From NCBI GenBank assembly GCA_018816865.1, contig JAHIUW010000017.1:124001-188000 (forward strand): a stretch of DNA of 64,000 nt, written 5' to 3'. Below are positions 8,361 through 17,126 of this stretch, piece after piece. The stretch is from Pseudomonadota bacterium. GTDB lineage: Bacteria; Desulfobacterota; Desulfovibrionia; Desulfovibrionales; Desulfovibrionaceae. The notes under the pieces are model-generated. The model ran no database searches. It was not told the DNA's origin and saw only the letters and a program-made list of their open reading frames with translations. Every line of letters starts with the position of its first letter. Position 1 is the first letter of the stretch. Both the position numbers and the translations under genes were made by a program.

Positions 8361-9122
8361 ATGAACGTCACGTCCATCGCCTACCAGCCGCTCTCCCTTG
8401 CGGCCCCCACATCCGACCGACAGCAGTCCACAGGCCTGCAGTTGGTTCAAGACGCTGATCGCACCCACGACGCGGCCACGGGATTCGCCTCGGACCTGAC
8501 CCTGCGCTTGCAGGCCAAGGCCGGGGATGACGGCCAGGACACCACGTCGCTGTCCTCCTCCCTGATCGACTCCATCGATTTCATCGGCAAGGAGTATGGA
8601 GCCAACGCCGCCACCGCAGCCATGGGCATCGTTTACAACCGTATCGGCAACGGCGAGATCAGCGAAGATGCACTGGGCAACGGGCTGCTGGATGTGATCC
8701 GCTTCATGGACCGCAACTTCGGCACCGAGGGCGGCGACAAGGTCATGGCCCAGTTCAACGGAGCCCTCAACGACGCCCTGAACGATACCTTCGACAACGG
8801 GCTGACCGAAACATTCTACGCAGTGACCCCGGAGACCGCGACCATCACCCAGGCCGTCCCGAAACTGGTGCAGCAAATTCAAGAGGCCTACGGCGATCAG
8901 TTGGCCCAGGACGTGGCCGACCTGATCGAAGACAACCTCGAAGGCGGGCTGACCATGACCAACCTGCGCCGCGGCCTCGCCCAGGCCAAGAACCATCTCG
9001 CCAGAAACGCAGAACCCGGGGCCGCCTCACTGCTGGCCCACGCCGCCCAGGGCCTCCTGGACGGGCTTGGGCCTCAGGCCGCCACCCAGCCCAAGGGAAC
9101 CACCCTGGACATCGCCGTCTAG
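8361..9122 (+). CDS. Unknown protein, Asn/Asp/Gly-rich
   Basis: A 253-aa acidic protein without signal peptide or transmembrane helix. The N-terminal 60 residues are Ser/Thr/Gln-rich and probably disordered; the remainder looks helical (SSLIDSIDFIGKEYGANAAT, and later KLVQQIQEAYGDQLAQDVAD). I do not recognise the family. The ATG at 8361 follows TGGAG. It stands alone between a diguanylate cyclase and a sensor kinase on the same strand, with gaps of about 95 bp each side, so an operon is possible but not shown. Confidence 0.6.
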   Translation: MNVTSIAYQPLSLAAPTSDRQQSTGLQLVQDADRTHDAATGFASDLTLRLQAKAGDDGQDTTSLSSSLIDSIDFIGKEYGANAATAAMGIVYNRIGNGEISEDALGNGLLDVIRFMDRNFGTEGGDKVMAQFNGALNDALNDTFDNGLTETFYAVTPETATITQAVPKLVQQIQEAYGDQLAQDVADLIEDNLEGGLTMTNLRRGLAQAKNHLARNAEPGAASLLAHAAQGLLDGLGPQAATQPKGTTLDIAV

Positions 9123-9224
9123 AGCCCAAGGCCCAAAGCTTTCACCTCACTTTTCCAAAGACTTCCCTTTTTCCTCTTCTGACCGTAGACTCACGGCTGC
9201 ACTCCTCCTCGAGCCAACGAAGCC

Positions 9225-10637
9225 ATGATGGACAGCAGCACACACACTCCTCCTCAGACCGCCCCTGCCCGAGGCAGAACACGCAACACGGCCGTGATCG
9301 CCATGATCATGCTGCTCTTTCTGGCGCTGTCAGCCTTTTCCACCCTGTCCATCCTGCACCAGGACCGCAAGAACCAGTCCGAGCAGATGCTGACCACGTC
9401 CCAGGTGCTGGAGCGGGTCCTGGCGCGATATGCCACCCCCCCCGCCCAAGCCTTCCGGCTTCAGGCCGAATTGGACAACATCGCCAGCCGGGACCAGCGC
9501 ATCGTGCGCTTGACCCTGTTCCTCAGTGACGCTCATGATTCGTTCACTGCCGTGGCCAGCACCTGGCCTTCCCAACTTGGCCAACCAGCCAACCACAGAT
9601 TGCTTCGTGTCCTGTCCGTAGAGACGCCCTTGCTGGATGAGGAAACCGTCGCCGGGCACTCTGCCGTTCGCCTATCGTTCCCGATCCACGCGGACAGTGG
9701 CGAGGTCCTGGGCATCCTGGACATGCTGATGATCGCCGAGCAGCCCGCGACGTTGGCTGCAGGCATCTATGCCGCGGCCGCTTCCATCTTCATGGCCCTG
9801 CTCATCGCCTACTTCACCCGCCAGCAAGGCCAGCTGAACCAGGAGCTCACCCGCCGCCTCAAGGCCGAGGGGGAGCTGACCAGACACCGCGACCGGCTGG
9901 AGGATTCCGTCCACGAGCGCACCTCCGAGCTGATCAAGGCCAACCGCCTGCTGGAACATGAGATCAATGAGCGGGAGTTGATGGCCGACAGGATCAAGGC
10001 CTCCCTGGCCGAAAAGGAGCTGCTGCTCCAGGAAATCCACCACCGCGTCAAGAACAACCTGCAGATCGTCGCCAGCCTGCTGGACATGGCAGGGCGCCGG
10101 GCCGCCAACAAGGAGGTGCTGGACATCTGCACTGAACTGTCCTGCAAGGTCCACGGCATCAGCCTGGTGCACACCCAACTCTACCAGAACGAGGCCATCG
10201 ACCACATCGACATGGCCAAGTACATCCGTGAGCTGAACGCCTATCTGGTAAGGGTCTTCAACACCTCGCAGATCGAGGCCCAGATCGAAGCCGAGCATAT
10301 CCATCTGCCCATCGCGGCAGCCACGCCACTGGGCATGGTCCTCAACGAACTGCTCACCAACTCCTACAAGCACGCCTTCAAGGGACGGAACAAGGGTTCC
10401 ATCCACATCGCCATGGTCCAGAACGGCCCCAGCATCACCATCGACATGGGCGACGACGGTCCGGGAATCCCCGAAGACCTGAATCCCCAAGAGACGAACA
10501 GCATGGGCTTGAAGCTGATCAACAATATCGTGACCTATCAGCTCATGGGCAGCATCGAGTACCCCAAGGGGCCAGGCGCACGTGTCCGAATCCAATTCGA
10601 CAGGGATCATTTCCCCAGCCGGACGGCCGGGAGTTGA
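9225..10637 (+). CDS. Membrane sensor histidine kinase, HisKA_2 type
   Basis: A 470-aa kinase. There is a transmembrane helix at about residues 24-44, a roughly 125-residue periplasmic sensor, a second helix near 180-195, then a coiled coil (LTRHRDRLEDSVHERTSELI). The phosphoacceptor motif EIHHRVKNNLQIVASLLDM marks the HisKA_2 family. An HATPase domain follows with N-box LNELLTNSYKHAF and G-box DDGPGIPE. Such kinases often signal to stress or second-messenger outputs. No response regulator is adjacent, so it is an orphan. Start is ATG at 9225 or 9228. Confidence 0.9.
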   Translation: MMDSSTHTPPQTAPARGRTRNTAVIAMIMLLFLALSAFSTLSILHQDRKNQSEQMLTTSQVLERVLARYATPPAQAFRLQAELDNIASRDQRIVRLTLFLSDAHDSFTAVASTWPSQLGQPANHRLLRVLSVETPLLDEETVAGHSAVRLSFPIHADSGEVLGILDMLMIAEQPATLAAGIYAAAASIFMALLIAYFTRQQGQLNQELTRRLKAEGELTRHRDRLEDSVHERTSELIKANRLLEHEINERELMADRIKASLAEKELLLQEIHHRVKNNLQIVASLLDMAGRRAANKEVLDICTELSCKVHGISLVHTQLYQNEAIDHIDMAKYIRELNAYLVRVFNTSQIEAQIEAEHIHLPIAAATPLGMVLNELLTNSYKHAFKGRNKGSIHIAMVQNGPSITIDMGDDGPGIPEDLNPQETNSMGLKLINNIVTYQLMGSIEYPKGPGARVRIQFDRDHFPSRTAGS

Positions 10638-10673
10638 GAAGCGAGCTTCGGGCAACAGCCCCGAAGAGTTGGC

Positions 10674-11846
10674 CTAGGCCTCGCGCAGGGTCGCCAGCAC
10701 CAGCACGCACACCCCAAGGGCCAGTACCGCGCCTGTCATGAACACCCCCGGGTAACCTCCGATCGCATAGGCCGTGCCCATGACCACCGGTCCCAGGGTC
10801 TGTCCCACGCGGAGCACCGTGCCGTTCAAGGCCATGAAGGCCCCCCGCTGTTCCATGGGGGCCAGCTCGGCCAACAGGGTCTGCACGCAGGGGATGTTCA
10901 GGGCCTGTGCCACGCCAAAGACCATGACCGGCAGCATGACCCACCACAACCCCGGCATCAGCGGAATCAGAGCCGCGCTCAAGGCATAGAGCACAAAAGC
11001 CGCCACCAGCAGCCGGGAGGGCGGCACCTTGCGCGCCAGACGCCCCAACTGGGTGGACATGACCGCCGTGGCCAGACTGGTGGAGGCGAAGATCATCCCG
11101 ATGGCCCAGGGCTCGGCGCCGAAGGTCTCGGCCAGGTACACGGGCAGGAAGGTGATCAGCACCCCGTAGAGGATGACGAAGGTCATGGCCGTGGTGGCGA
11201 AGAGCGCCAAGGCTCGCGGGCTTGTGGCCCGTTTCAGGGCCAGGCGCATGTACACCAAAAAATCCACACCCCGGTCGGGTTCCGGGCAATCCAGCCGGAA
11301 CAGCACGATCAGGGCCAGCGGCAGGGCCAAGAGTGGCAGGATGAACGGCCAGCGCCAGCCGATCTGAGCCAGAAGTCCGCCCAGCAGCGGAAACAGCGTC
11401 GTGCCCAGGGAGAGCATGCCCGCGTTGTAACCCAGAGCCTGGGTGCGCTGATTGCCGGAGTACAGGTCACTGATGATGGTCATGTTCAGCGCGCCCAAGG
11501 AGGCCGCCCCCACGCCCTGCAAAAACCTCAGGCCCACCAACACGGCAAAACTGTCGGCCAGGGTGCAGGCCACCCCGAACACGCTAAAGCAGATCAGGGC
11601 CGGGACCAGGACCTTCTTGCGCCCGTGGCGGTCGGCCAGGATGCCGAAGACCGGGGTCAAGAACACCCCGGGCAGGGTGAAGGCAGTCACCAGCCAGGCG
11701 ACCTTGGTGGCGGACAGGCCAAAGGCCTCCATGATGGACGGAAAGGCCGGGGCGATGCTGGACACGCCCATGACCACAATCAGGGTCACGCCGAACAGGA
11801 TGTGCAGATTGCGGTCCAGATGCAGTTTTTGGGGGGCTAAAGTCAT
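10674..11846 (-). CDS. MFS transporter, drug-efflux type
   Basis: A 390-aa protein with about 12 transmembrane helices. The signature between helices 2 and 3 is present (GILADRHGRKKVLV), along with LRFLQGVGAASLGALNMTII, typical of the DHA1 drug:H+ antiporter group. The frame extends upstream to a TTG at 11903, but the ATG at 11846 places the first helix at the usual position. Substrate is unknown. A small inverted repeat (CTTCGGG / CCCCGAAG) lies just past the stop at about 10649-10668, between it and the convergent kinase gene. Confidence 0.87.
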   Translation of the reverse strand: MTLAPQKLHLDRNLHILFGVTLIVVMGVSSIAPAFPSIMEAFGLSATKVAWLVTAFTLPGVFLTPVFGILADRHGRKKVLVPALICFSVFGVACTLADSFAVLVGLRFLQGVGAASLGALNMTIISDLYSGNQRTQALGYNAGMLSLGTTLFPLLGGLLAQIGWRWPFILPLLALPLALIVLFRLDCPEPDRGVDFLVYMRLALKRATSPRALALFATTAMTFVILYGVLITFLPVYLAETFGAEPWAIGMIFASTSLATAVMSTQLGRLARKVPPSRLLVAAFVLYALSAALIPLMPGLWWVMLPVMVFGVAQALNIPCVQTLLAELAPMEQRGAFMALNGTVLRVGQTLGPVVMGTAYAIGGYPGVFMTGAVLALGVCVLVLATLREA

Positions 11847-12076
11847 GGGCGGGACACTACACCGGGGGTGGACGGCTTGTCTGCCCCTTTCTTGGGCGGG
11901 CAAACATCCGGGCTAACCGTCCGGGATGTTTGCAACCTCGAAAGCCCTTGACTGGCGGGCCTTCCCAGGCGTAATCAGAAACAATCGGGAGACCCCCTGC
12001 GGTCATCCCGCCAGCGTCGAAGGGGAGAGCGGGATCTGCTCCCGGAGCCGGTCCCGCAGACGTTTCAGGGGAAGCC

Positions 12077-12457
12077 ATGGGGATCAAATTCCGATTCCGG
12101 CGCACCAAGTGCACGGGCCGCTATCGCGACAAGCCCTTGGTCGAGGTCCGCTGGACCACCGAGGAGGGCGACTATTGCCTGGAAGACCTGATCGCGGGTG
12201 ATCTGGGAACCGAGCTTGCGACCCGACAGACATTGGGGGGCAACGGGAATGGCACGGGCAACGGCAACGGCGGCTCCACGCTGCCGGCGCCGTTTTCCAG
12301 TGCGCCCACCCTGCACCGCACCGTGATCAACGTGGACCTCACGGCAGCGGCCGATCAGAACAACGCGGCGGCCATCCGCCGGGTCGCCGTCCGGGCCTGG
12401 CCCGAACAGCCGTCCGATCCGGACGATCCGCCGGGGATCCTGAACAAGATCGTCTGA
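12077..12457 (+). CDS. Small protein of unknown function with Gly/Asn linker
   Basis: A 126-aa protein with three parts. A basic N-terminus (FRFRRTKCTGRYRDKPLVEV) is followed by a short Gly/Asn repeat linker (GNGNGTGNGNGG, about residues 55-66). The C-terminal part contains DLTAAADQNNAAAIRRVAVR and a Pro/Asp-rich tail. No family is recognised. ATG at 12077 follows AGGGGAAG. It is followed by a convergent thiamine-binding-type gene 57 bp away. Codon use matches the neighbourhood. Confidence 0.55.
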   Translation: MGIKFRFRRTKCTGRYRDKPLVEVRWTTEEGDYCLEDLIAGDLGTELATRQTLGGNGNGTGNGNGGSTLPAPFSSAPTLHRTVINVDLTAAADQNNAAAIRRVAVRAWPEQPSDPDDPPGILNKIV

Positions 12458-12514
12458 GCCGCCAGGGCATCAGCCCTCAAGAAATCAACCCACAGGGCAT
12501 CCACCCCAAGGGTC

Positions 12515-12814
12515 TCAGCCCCCGAGCTTGTCCAGCACCGCGGCGGGCTTCGCGTCCAGCCGCCCGTCCCCGCCGCGCCGCCAATCGAGCTTCATGTTCA
12601 AATAGACACGCTCGCAGTCCTGCTGCAGGTCCCGCAGGCAGTCCCCGGCCACGGCCATGACCTCGTCCCACTGCCCCTCGATGCAGGTGCCCATGGGTCC
12701 CAGCCGGTGCTCCAGGCCGCTGGCCCGGATGATGCCCAGGGCGCGCGCCACATAGGGGCTGACACTCATCCCCTTGTCCATGGGAAAGATCGACATCTCG
12801 AGAATCACGCTCAT
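12515..12814 (-). CDS. MTH1187-family thiamine-binding protein
   Basis: A 99-aa protein matching the MTH1187/YkoF-like family: MSVILEMSIFPMDKG at the start, SVSPYVARALGIIRASGL, then GPMGTCIEGQWDEVM and ERVYLNMKLDWRRG. Members form a ferredoxin-like fold and several bind thiamine or related pyrimidines. The ATG at 12814 has an AAGGAGAG site. It lies 78 bp downstream of the iron-sulfur protein gene on the same strand, with a large inverted repeat in the gap, so it may be a separate unit. Confidence 0.88.
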   Translation of the reverse strand: MSVILEMSIFPMDKGMSVSPYVARALGIIRASGLEHRLGPMGTCIEGQWDEVMAVAGDCLRDLQQDCERVYLNMKLDWRRGGDGRLDAKPAAVLDKLGG

Positions 12815-12831
12815 CAAACTCTCCTTGGCAC

Positions 12832-12868
12832 AAGGCCCGGCCCCGCACTGCGGGCGCCGGGCCTTTGA
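12832..12868 (-). terminator. Inverted repeat, possible weak terminator or processing site
   Basis: AGGCCCGGC and GCCGGGCCT flank a second small stem (CCCGCA/TGCGGG). There is no clear U-run on the minus side, so it may attenuate rather than fully stop transcription from the upstream iron-sulfur operon. Confidence 0.45.
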
Positions 12869-12892
12869 TTAATGCTGCTCACAGACCAGTAA

Positions 12893-13426
12893 TCAGTCCT
12901 TCTTGCGCCCCTCGCGCATCTCCCTGATCTGCTTCATGACCAGTTTCTGGGCAGCGCTGGACACAGTGGTGCGCTTCTCCATCAGCTCGTCGCGGGTCAG
13001 GAAATGGATGGCCTCGGCCGGGCAGATCTCCATGCAGGCCGGGCCCAGGCCGATGCGCTGGCGGCCGCGGCAGAGGTCGCACTTGGTCACCGGCACCACC
13101 CCGCCCGCACGGTAGATGGCCCCGAACGGACAGGCCGCCATGCATTTCATGGCCTTGCAGCCGCGGCAAATGGCCGGGTCGTGGTACACCACCCCGGTCT
13201 GCTCGTCCTTGGTGATGGCCCCAGCCGGACAGGCCTTGGCGCACATGGGGTACTCACAGTGGTGGCAATACAGCGGAAAGGCCAGCCCGTCATCGGTCTC
13301 GGTCATCTGGATGCGCGGCAGGCCATACAAAAACTTGCAGATGGCCTCGCAGGATTCACAACCGATGCATTTGCTGTAGTCCACCCATTTCGTCTTCTGG
13401 GTGCCTGTATGATTTGTATCTGGCAT
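12893..13426 (-). CDS. Four-cluster [4Fe-4S] ferredoxin-type electron-transfer subunit (HybA/DmsB-like)
   Basis: A 177-aa protein with sixteen cysteines in four groups: CIGCESCEAIC, CHHCEYPMCAKACP, CRGCKAMKCMAACP, and CDLC paired with ACMEICP. This is the layout of electron-transfer subunits of molybdopterin oxidoreductases and formate dehydrogenases. There is no signal peptide, so it works in the cytoplasm. ATG at 13426 follows AGGAGA. It begins 16 bp after the FAD/NAD(P) oxidoreductase gene and almost certainly accepts or delivers electrons to that protein. Confidence 0.88.
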   Translation of the reverse strand: MPDTNHTGTQKTKWVDYSKCIGCESCEAICKFLYGLPRIQMTETDDGLAFPLYCHHCEYPMCAKACPAGAITKDEQTGVVYHDPAICRGCKAMKCMAACPFGAIYRAGGVVPVTKCDLCRGRQRIGLGPACMEICPAEAIHFLTRDELMEKRTTVSSAAQKLVMKQIREMREGRKKD

Positions 13427-13442
13427 TGGCGTCTCCTGTGGT

Positions 13443-14501
13443 CTATCCACGCTGGGTATAATCCAGCCATTCCTCAAGGGATTTGGCGGCCTCGAGTCCT
13501 CCGGTGATGGCCCAGCCGATCTTGCTCGGCCCGGTCAGGGCATCACCGGCCAGGAACACGCCGTCCATCAGGCTCATGCGCGGCCAGCCCGTGGCGCCCT
13601 TGCGCACCTTGTTCAGGTCCAACTTGTCCGCCAGGGGCAGGGTGGGCAGTTCGCCCACCGCGCTGATGACCATGTCGGCCTCCAGCGTCAGGTTGGAACC
13701 ATCCTGAGGCAGGGGGCAGCGGCGTCCGGACTCGTCGGGCTCGCCCAGGGCGCATTGCAGGTATTCCACCCCTTCCACCATCGTCTCACCCAGGATTCTG
13801 ACAGGCACGGCCAGTTCCTTCCAGACCATGCCCTTGTCCTGCAACATGGAAATCTCGTAGGGCCCGCACGGGGCCTCGTTCACGGTGCGCCGATAGAGCA
13901 TGGTCACCTTCCTGGCCCCGTTGCGCAGGGCACAGTCCGCCGCATCTACGGCGGACAGCCCGGCCCCGATGACGACCACGTTCTTGGCCGCGGCCTTGAT
14001 CACGCAGACCTCGCCGGAGCAGGTGGCCCCGCGCAGGGGGAACAGATATTCCAGACCCGAGAGTACGCCCGCCAAGTCCTCGCCCGGAATGCCCATGCGC
14101 CGCGAGCGCCAGGACCCGGTGCACAGCAGGACCGCGTCGAACCGTTTGCGCAGTTCTTCGAGATGCAGGGACTCGTGCTCGAAATCGTCGCCCTCGTCAT
14201 GGGGTTCATCCGGGTCGCCCACGATCTTGGTGCGCATGTTGAACACCACTCCGTATTTCTCCCCCAGGAGCTTGGCGGCGGCCTCGGTACGCTGCATGGG
14301 CAGTCGGAAGTCGGGGATGCCGAAGAACAGCAACCCCCCGGCCTTGGGCATCTTGTCAAAGACCTCGACGTGATAGCCCTGGCAGGCCAGATAACCCGCC
14401 GCCACCAGCCCCGAAGGCCCGGCCCCGGCCACGGCCACCCTGCGGCCATTGGGCTCGCCTGGCTTGTCCTTGAACAGTCCGAAATTCATCTTGTTGGGCA
14501 T
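13443..14501 (-). CDS. FAD-dependent NAD(P) oxidoreductase, GltD-like
   Basis: A 352-aa flavoprotein related to glutamate synthase small subunit. The FAD-binding Rossmann motif is at about residues 24-29 (VAVAGAGPSGLVAAGYLA). GGLLFFGIPDFRLP is the GltD-family signature, a second nucleotide-binding motif appears later (VVVIGAGLSAVDAAD), and FLAGDALTGPSKIGWAITGG closes the FAD site. It lacks the N-terminal iron-sulfur domain of full GltD; that role may be filled by the four-cluster protein 16 bp downstream. Start at ATG 14501 (MPNKMNF) is preferred; the extension to 14687 is not protein-like. Confidence 0.87.
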   Translation of the reverse strand: MPNKMNFGLFKDKPGEPNGRRVAVAGAGPSGLVAAGYLACQGYHVEVFDKMPKAGGLLFFGIPDFRLPMQRTEAAAKLLGEKYGVVFNMRTKIVGDPDEPHDEGDDFEHESLHLEELRKRFDAVLLCTGSWRSRRMGIPGEDLAGVLSGLEYLFPLRGATCSGEVCVIKAAAKNVVVIGAGLSAVDAADCALRNGARKVTMLYRRTVNEAPCGPYEISMLQDKGMVWKELAVPVRILGETMVEGVEYLQCALGEPDESGRRCPLPQDGSNLTLEADMVISAVGELPTLPLADKLDLNKVRKGATGWPRMSLMDGVFLAGDALTGPSKIGWAITGGLEAAKSLEEWLDYTQRG

Positions 14502-14725
14502 GGTTCGCCAATCCTGTTGTGCGTTGGGGCCCCCGATCGAACCGGGGGCGCTTGATGCCGCGAGGCAGGGGGCTGGGTGGAACACCACCATCGCCGCCGG
14601 AGTCAGCACATCGGGCCGATCCTCCATATGTATGCCAGAGTCAAGGAACGGAGTAAATCCGATCCTCTCCACCTTGTAAGATTCCACCTGTCCGGTGTAC
14701 TCTGGAGCACAAGGAGGGACCCTCC

Positions 14726-15472
14726 ATGAAACCGATCCTCACCTACATCTATCATAATTGCTTCTGCATCACCCTGGGCAAGCGGGTGCTGGTCTTCGAC
14801 TTTCCCGACCGGGAGCACCGCAACGCCGAGGCCGCAGACGCGGTACGCAAGGTCCTTGCCGGGCGCGAGGCCTTCATCTTCTTCTCCCACAGCCACGCGG
14901 ACCACTGCTCCGCCGAGATCATCGACCTCGCCAGCGCCGCAACCCGTACAACCTATGTCCTGTCGTACGACGTCCCGGACATGGTCCCCGAGCTGGACCT
15001 GCCGGGCGCCGTTGTGGTGGAACCCGGAGACGACCCCGACGGGGGCATCCCCGGCCCCATCTACGAGGCGGGGCCGCTCAAGGTCTCGGCCCTGGAGAGC
15101 AACGACCTGGGTGTGGCCTTCTTCATCCGCCTGGAAGACCTGTGCATCTACTACGGCGGTGATCTGGCCGAATGGCTCTGGCCCGAGGCCGACGAGGCCG
15201 GGGCCGCGCACGCCCGGACCTTCTTTGGCCGCAGCCTGGAGGCGGTGCGGGCCTTTGGCCCGGATCTGGCCTTCACGGACTGCGACCTGCGGCTGCCCAA
15301 TCTGGCGGGATTCGAGCGCTTCGCGCGCACGGTACGCCCCAAAGTGCTGGTGCCCAGTCACGACTTCGGCAACCCCGCAGGAGTGGCCGCAGCGGCATCG
15401 GCCATCCAGATACCCGGAACGCACATCGTGACCTTCGCCAAGACCGGGGACGCCGTCAGCGTGCCCCTCTAA
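14726..15472 (+). CDS. Metallo-beta-lactamase-fold hydrolase
   Basis: A 248-aa protein with the MBL metal motif HSHADH at about residues 55-60, preceded by FIFFS. It has a later Asp (GGDLAEWLW) and a C-terminal His (VLVPSHDFGN). The absence of a signal peptide places it in the cytoplasm. UlaG-like and other MBL hydrolases share this architecture; the substrate cannot be inferred. ATG at 14726 follows a strong AAGGAGGG. It is divergent from the GltD-like flavoprotein, with a 224-bp shared intergenic region. Confidence 0.85.
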   Translation: MKPILTYIYHNCFCITLGKRVLVFDFPDREHRNAEAADAVRKVLAGREAFIFFSHSHADHCSAEIIDLASAATRTTYVLSYDVPDMVPELDLPGAVVVEPGDDPDGGIPGPIYEAGPLKVSALESNDLGVAFFIRLEDLCIYYGGDLAEWLWPEADEAGAAHARTFFGRSLEAVRAFGPDLAFTDCDLRLPNLAGFERFARTVRPKVLVPSHDFGNPAGVAAAASAIQIPGTHIVTFAKTGDAVSVPL

Positions 15473-15608
15473 AGGGCGGTCATCCGAGGCCGATATGAAT
15501 GCCGCCCTGCTGGAAGGAACCGATTACCGGCAGGACCAGGGTGTGTTGACGAGGGCGCGACGCGGGGTGTAGTTGGGCTGGCACAAACCATCCAGCAAAG
15601 GACAGCCC

Positions 15609-15815
15609 ATGAAGAAATACAAGGTATTCATCCTGACGCGCGACGTCAGCCCCGAGGCCGAAGGCAAGCACCCCTCGGAAACGGAAAAGATGATCAGCTA
15701 TGACATGGAGACAGAGACCGGTGAAGAGGCCGTGAGCAAGGCCCGGGCGCGGTTCGACCTGGAGCACGGCAACCCGAACATCCACGTCGAGGGCGTCAGC
15801 GTCCTGGAAATGTAG
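15609..15815 (+). CDS. Small protein of unknown function (68 aa)
   Basis: A 68-aa acidic, Glu/Lys-rich protein: KKYKVFILTRDVSPEAEG, then a central KMISYDMETETGEEAVSKA, then NIHVEGVSVLEM. Strand-helix-strand periodicity suggests a small alpha/beta fold. The ATG at 15609 follows AAAGGACAG and is preferred over the upstream frame opening at 15573. No family is recognised. It stands alone, just before the hairpin-forming repeat. Confidence 0.65.
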   Translation: MKKYKVFILTRDVSPEAEGKHPSETEKMISYDMETETGEEAVSKARARFDLEHGNPNIHVEGVSVLEM

Positions 15816-15892
15816 CAACGGCGCGATGCGGACCAAGCCCCTGCCGAGCGGCCCCGACGACCAAGCCTATCGATGATGAAGAGCTGTTGCGC

Positions 15893-16103
15893 TAGCTGAC
15901 TGTTGAAACAGTCCCTTGCGCAGGCCATTCAAAAATGGCGAAATGCAAGGCGCAAAAAAACATCAAGCTCGCCGACCTGTTCGCCGTAAGGCGCGTCTTC
16001 GAGCCTTACGGATACAGAGAGCAGAGCTGTATCTACAATACGCAAGAGTTTGATGTTTTCGCAGCAACACGGCAGATTGCCATTTTTCAACGGCCTGCTA
16101 GGC
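15893..16103. repeat. MITE-like element with long imperfect terminal inverted repeats
   Basis: The left arm (from about 15893) and the reverse complement of the right arm (ending about 16103) match imperfectly over about 65 bp. Shared blocks are CAGGCC, TTGAAAAATGGC / TTCAAAAATGGC and AAAACATCAA. An inner hairpin (CCGTAAGGC / GCCTTACGG, about 15984-16012) lies in the middle, so the whole unit can fold into one long hairpin. It has no coding potential. I recall similar elements being dispersed in Desulfovibrio-type genomes. The right end overlaps the stop codon of the EamA gene. Confidence 0.65.
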
Positions 16104-17021
16104 GCGGCGGTTGGCAAACCACGTCCCGGAGATGACCAGCAAGCCGCCCAGGACCAGCGAGGCATCCACCGGCTCGCCCAAGGCGAGGTAGCCGATGGTC
16201 ACGGCGGAGACAGGCACGAAGTTGATGAACACCCCGGCCTTGGACGGGCCGATGGTGCGCACCCCCTCATAGAACCAGGTGAACCCCACCACCGTTCCCA
16301 AAACCCCCAGATAGGCCAGACAGCCCCAGGCCAGTGGTGAAATGCCCGGCAAGGTGGCCGCCAGCCCCTCATTCAGGGCCGGAACAGCCAGCAGCACCGT
16401 ACCCGCCAGACAGGACATGGCCACAGCCGCCAAGGGACTCAAACGCCCCATGACCAGCTTGCCCAGAAGCGAATAGCTCACCCAACTGACCACGCAGCCC
16501 ATGATCCAGATGTCGCCGCTGCTGAGATGCCCGGCCAACAAGGCCGGGGGATCCCCCCGCGAGATGACCCAGACAGCGCCCGTCACCGAAAGCAGGATGC
16601 CCACGCCCTTGTTGCGGGTCAGGGGTTCGCCGAAGAACAGGGCTGCGCCCAGAGCGATGAAGATGGGGTTGCTGGCGACTATCACCGCCGCCCGTCCAGC
16701 GGGCACCGTGGCCAGCCCCGTGAAGAAGCACAGGTTGTAGCCGAAGACCCCGGTCATGCCCAGCAAGACCACGGCCAAGGTCAGCTTCGGGGTCATTTGG
16801 GGCAGCCGCCCCTCGGTGCGCAGGGTCAGCCAGACCAGCAACAGCGAGGCGATGGCAAAGCGCAGGAACGCCGCCGTATACGGCCCCATCTGCCCGGCCA
16901 GCACACGCCCGGCCGCAAAGGTTCCACCCCACAACAGCGCCGCACCCAAGAGTTTCAGATAGACTAGCATGACGCACAGCAGTGCGCCCATCGGGGCAGT
17001 CCCGTCAAGCGAGTTTTCCAT
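16098..17021 (-). CDS. EamA/DMT-family transporter
   Basis: About 307 aa with ten transmembrane helices in two EamA repeats: the first starts near KLLGAALLWGGTFAAGRVLA, the second near SSGDIWIMGCVVSWVSYSLL. The family exports amino acids, nucleotides or other metabolites. The frame opens at 17072, but a perfect Fur-box-like palindrome covers that position, so the ATG at 17021, behind AAGGAT, is a better start. The stop codon (16098-16100) lies inside the right end of the hairpin repeat, so insertion may have altered the C-terminus. Confidence 0.85.
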   Translation of the reverse strand: MENSLDGTAPMGALLCVMLVYLKLLGAALLWGGTFAAGRVLAGQMGPYTAAFLRFAIASLLLVWLTLRTEGRLPQMTPKLTLAVVLLGMTGVFGYNLCFFTGLATVPAGRAAVIVASNPIFIALGAALFFGEPLTRNKGVGILLSVTGAVWVISRGDPPALLAGHLSSGDIWIMGCVVSWVSYSLLGKLVMGRLSPLAAVAMSCLAGTVLLAVPALNEGLAATLPGISPLAWGCLAYLGVLGTVVGFTWFYEGVRTIGPSKAGVFINFVPVSAVTIGYLALGEPVDASLVLGGLLVISGTWFANRRA

Positions 17022-17055
17022 GGTAGTGAGAAATCCTTCGACTTCTTTGTTGACA

Positions 17056-17072
17056 TTGAAAATCATTTTCAA
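17056..17072. promoter_or_regulatory. Fur-box-like palindrome
   Basis: Perfect 17-bp palindrome TTGAAAAT-C-ATTTTCAA. It matches the TGAAAATnATTTTCA form of Fur site that I recall for Desulfovibrio. It sits between divergent genes, 54 bp upstream of the DUF2325 gene and 34 bp upstream of the EamA gene. Confidence 0.75.
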
Positions 17073-17126
17073 CTACAAGGGATTCAACAAGCACTTCCCG
17101 CAAGGAAACAACCACCGGAGGACAGC

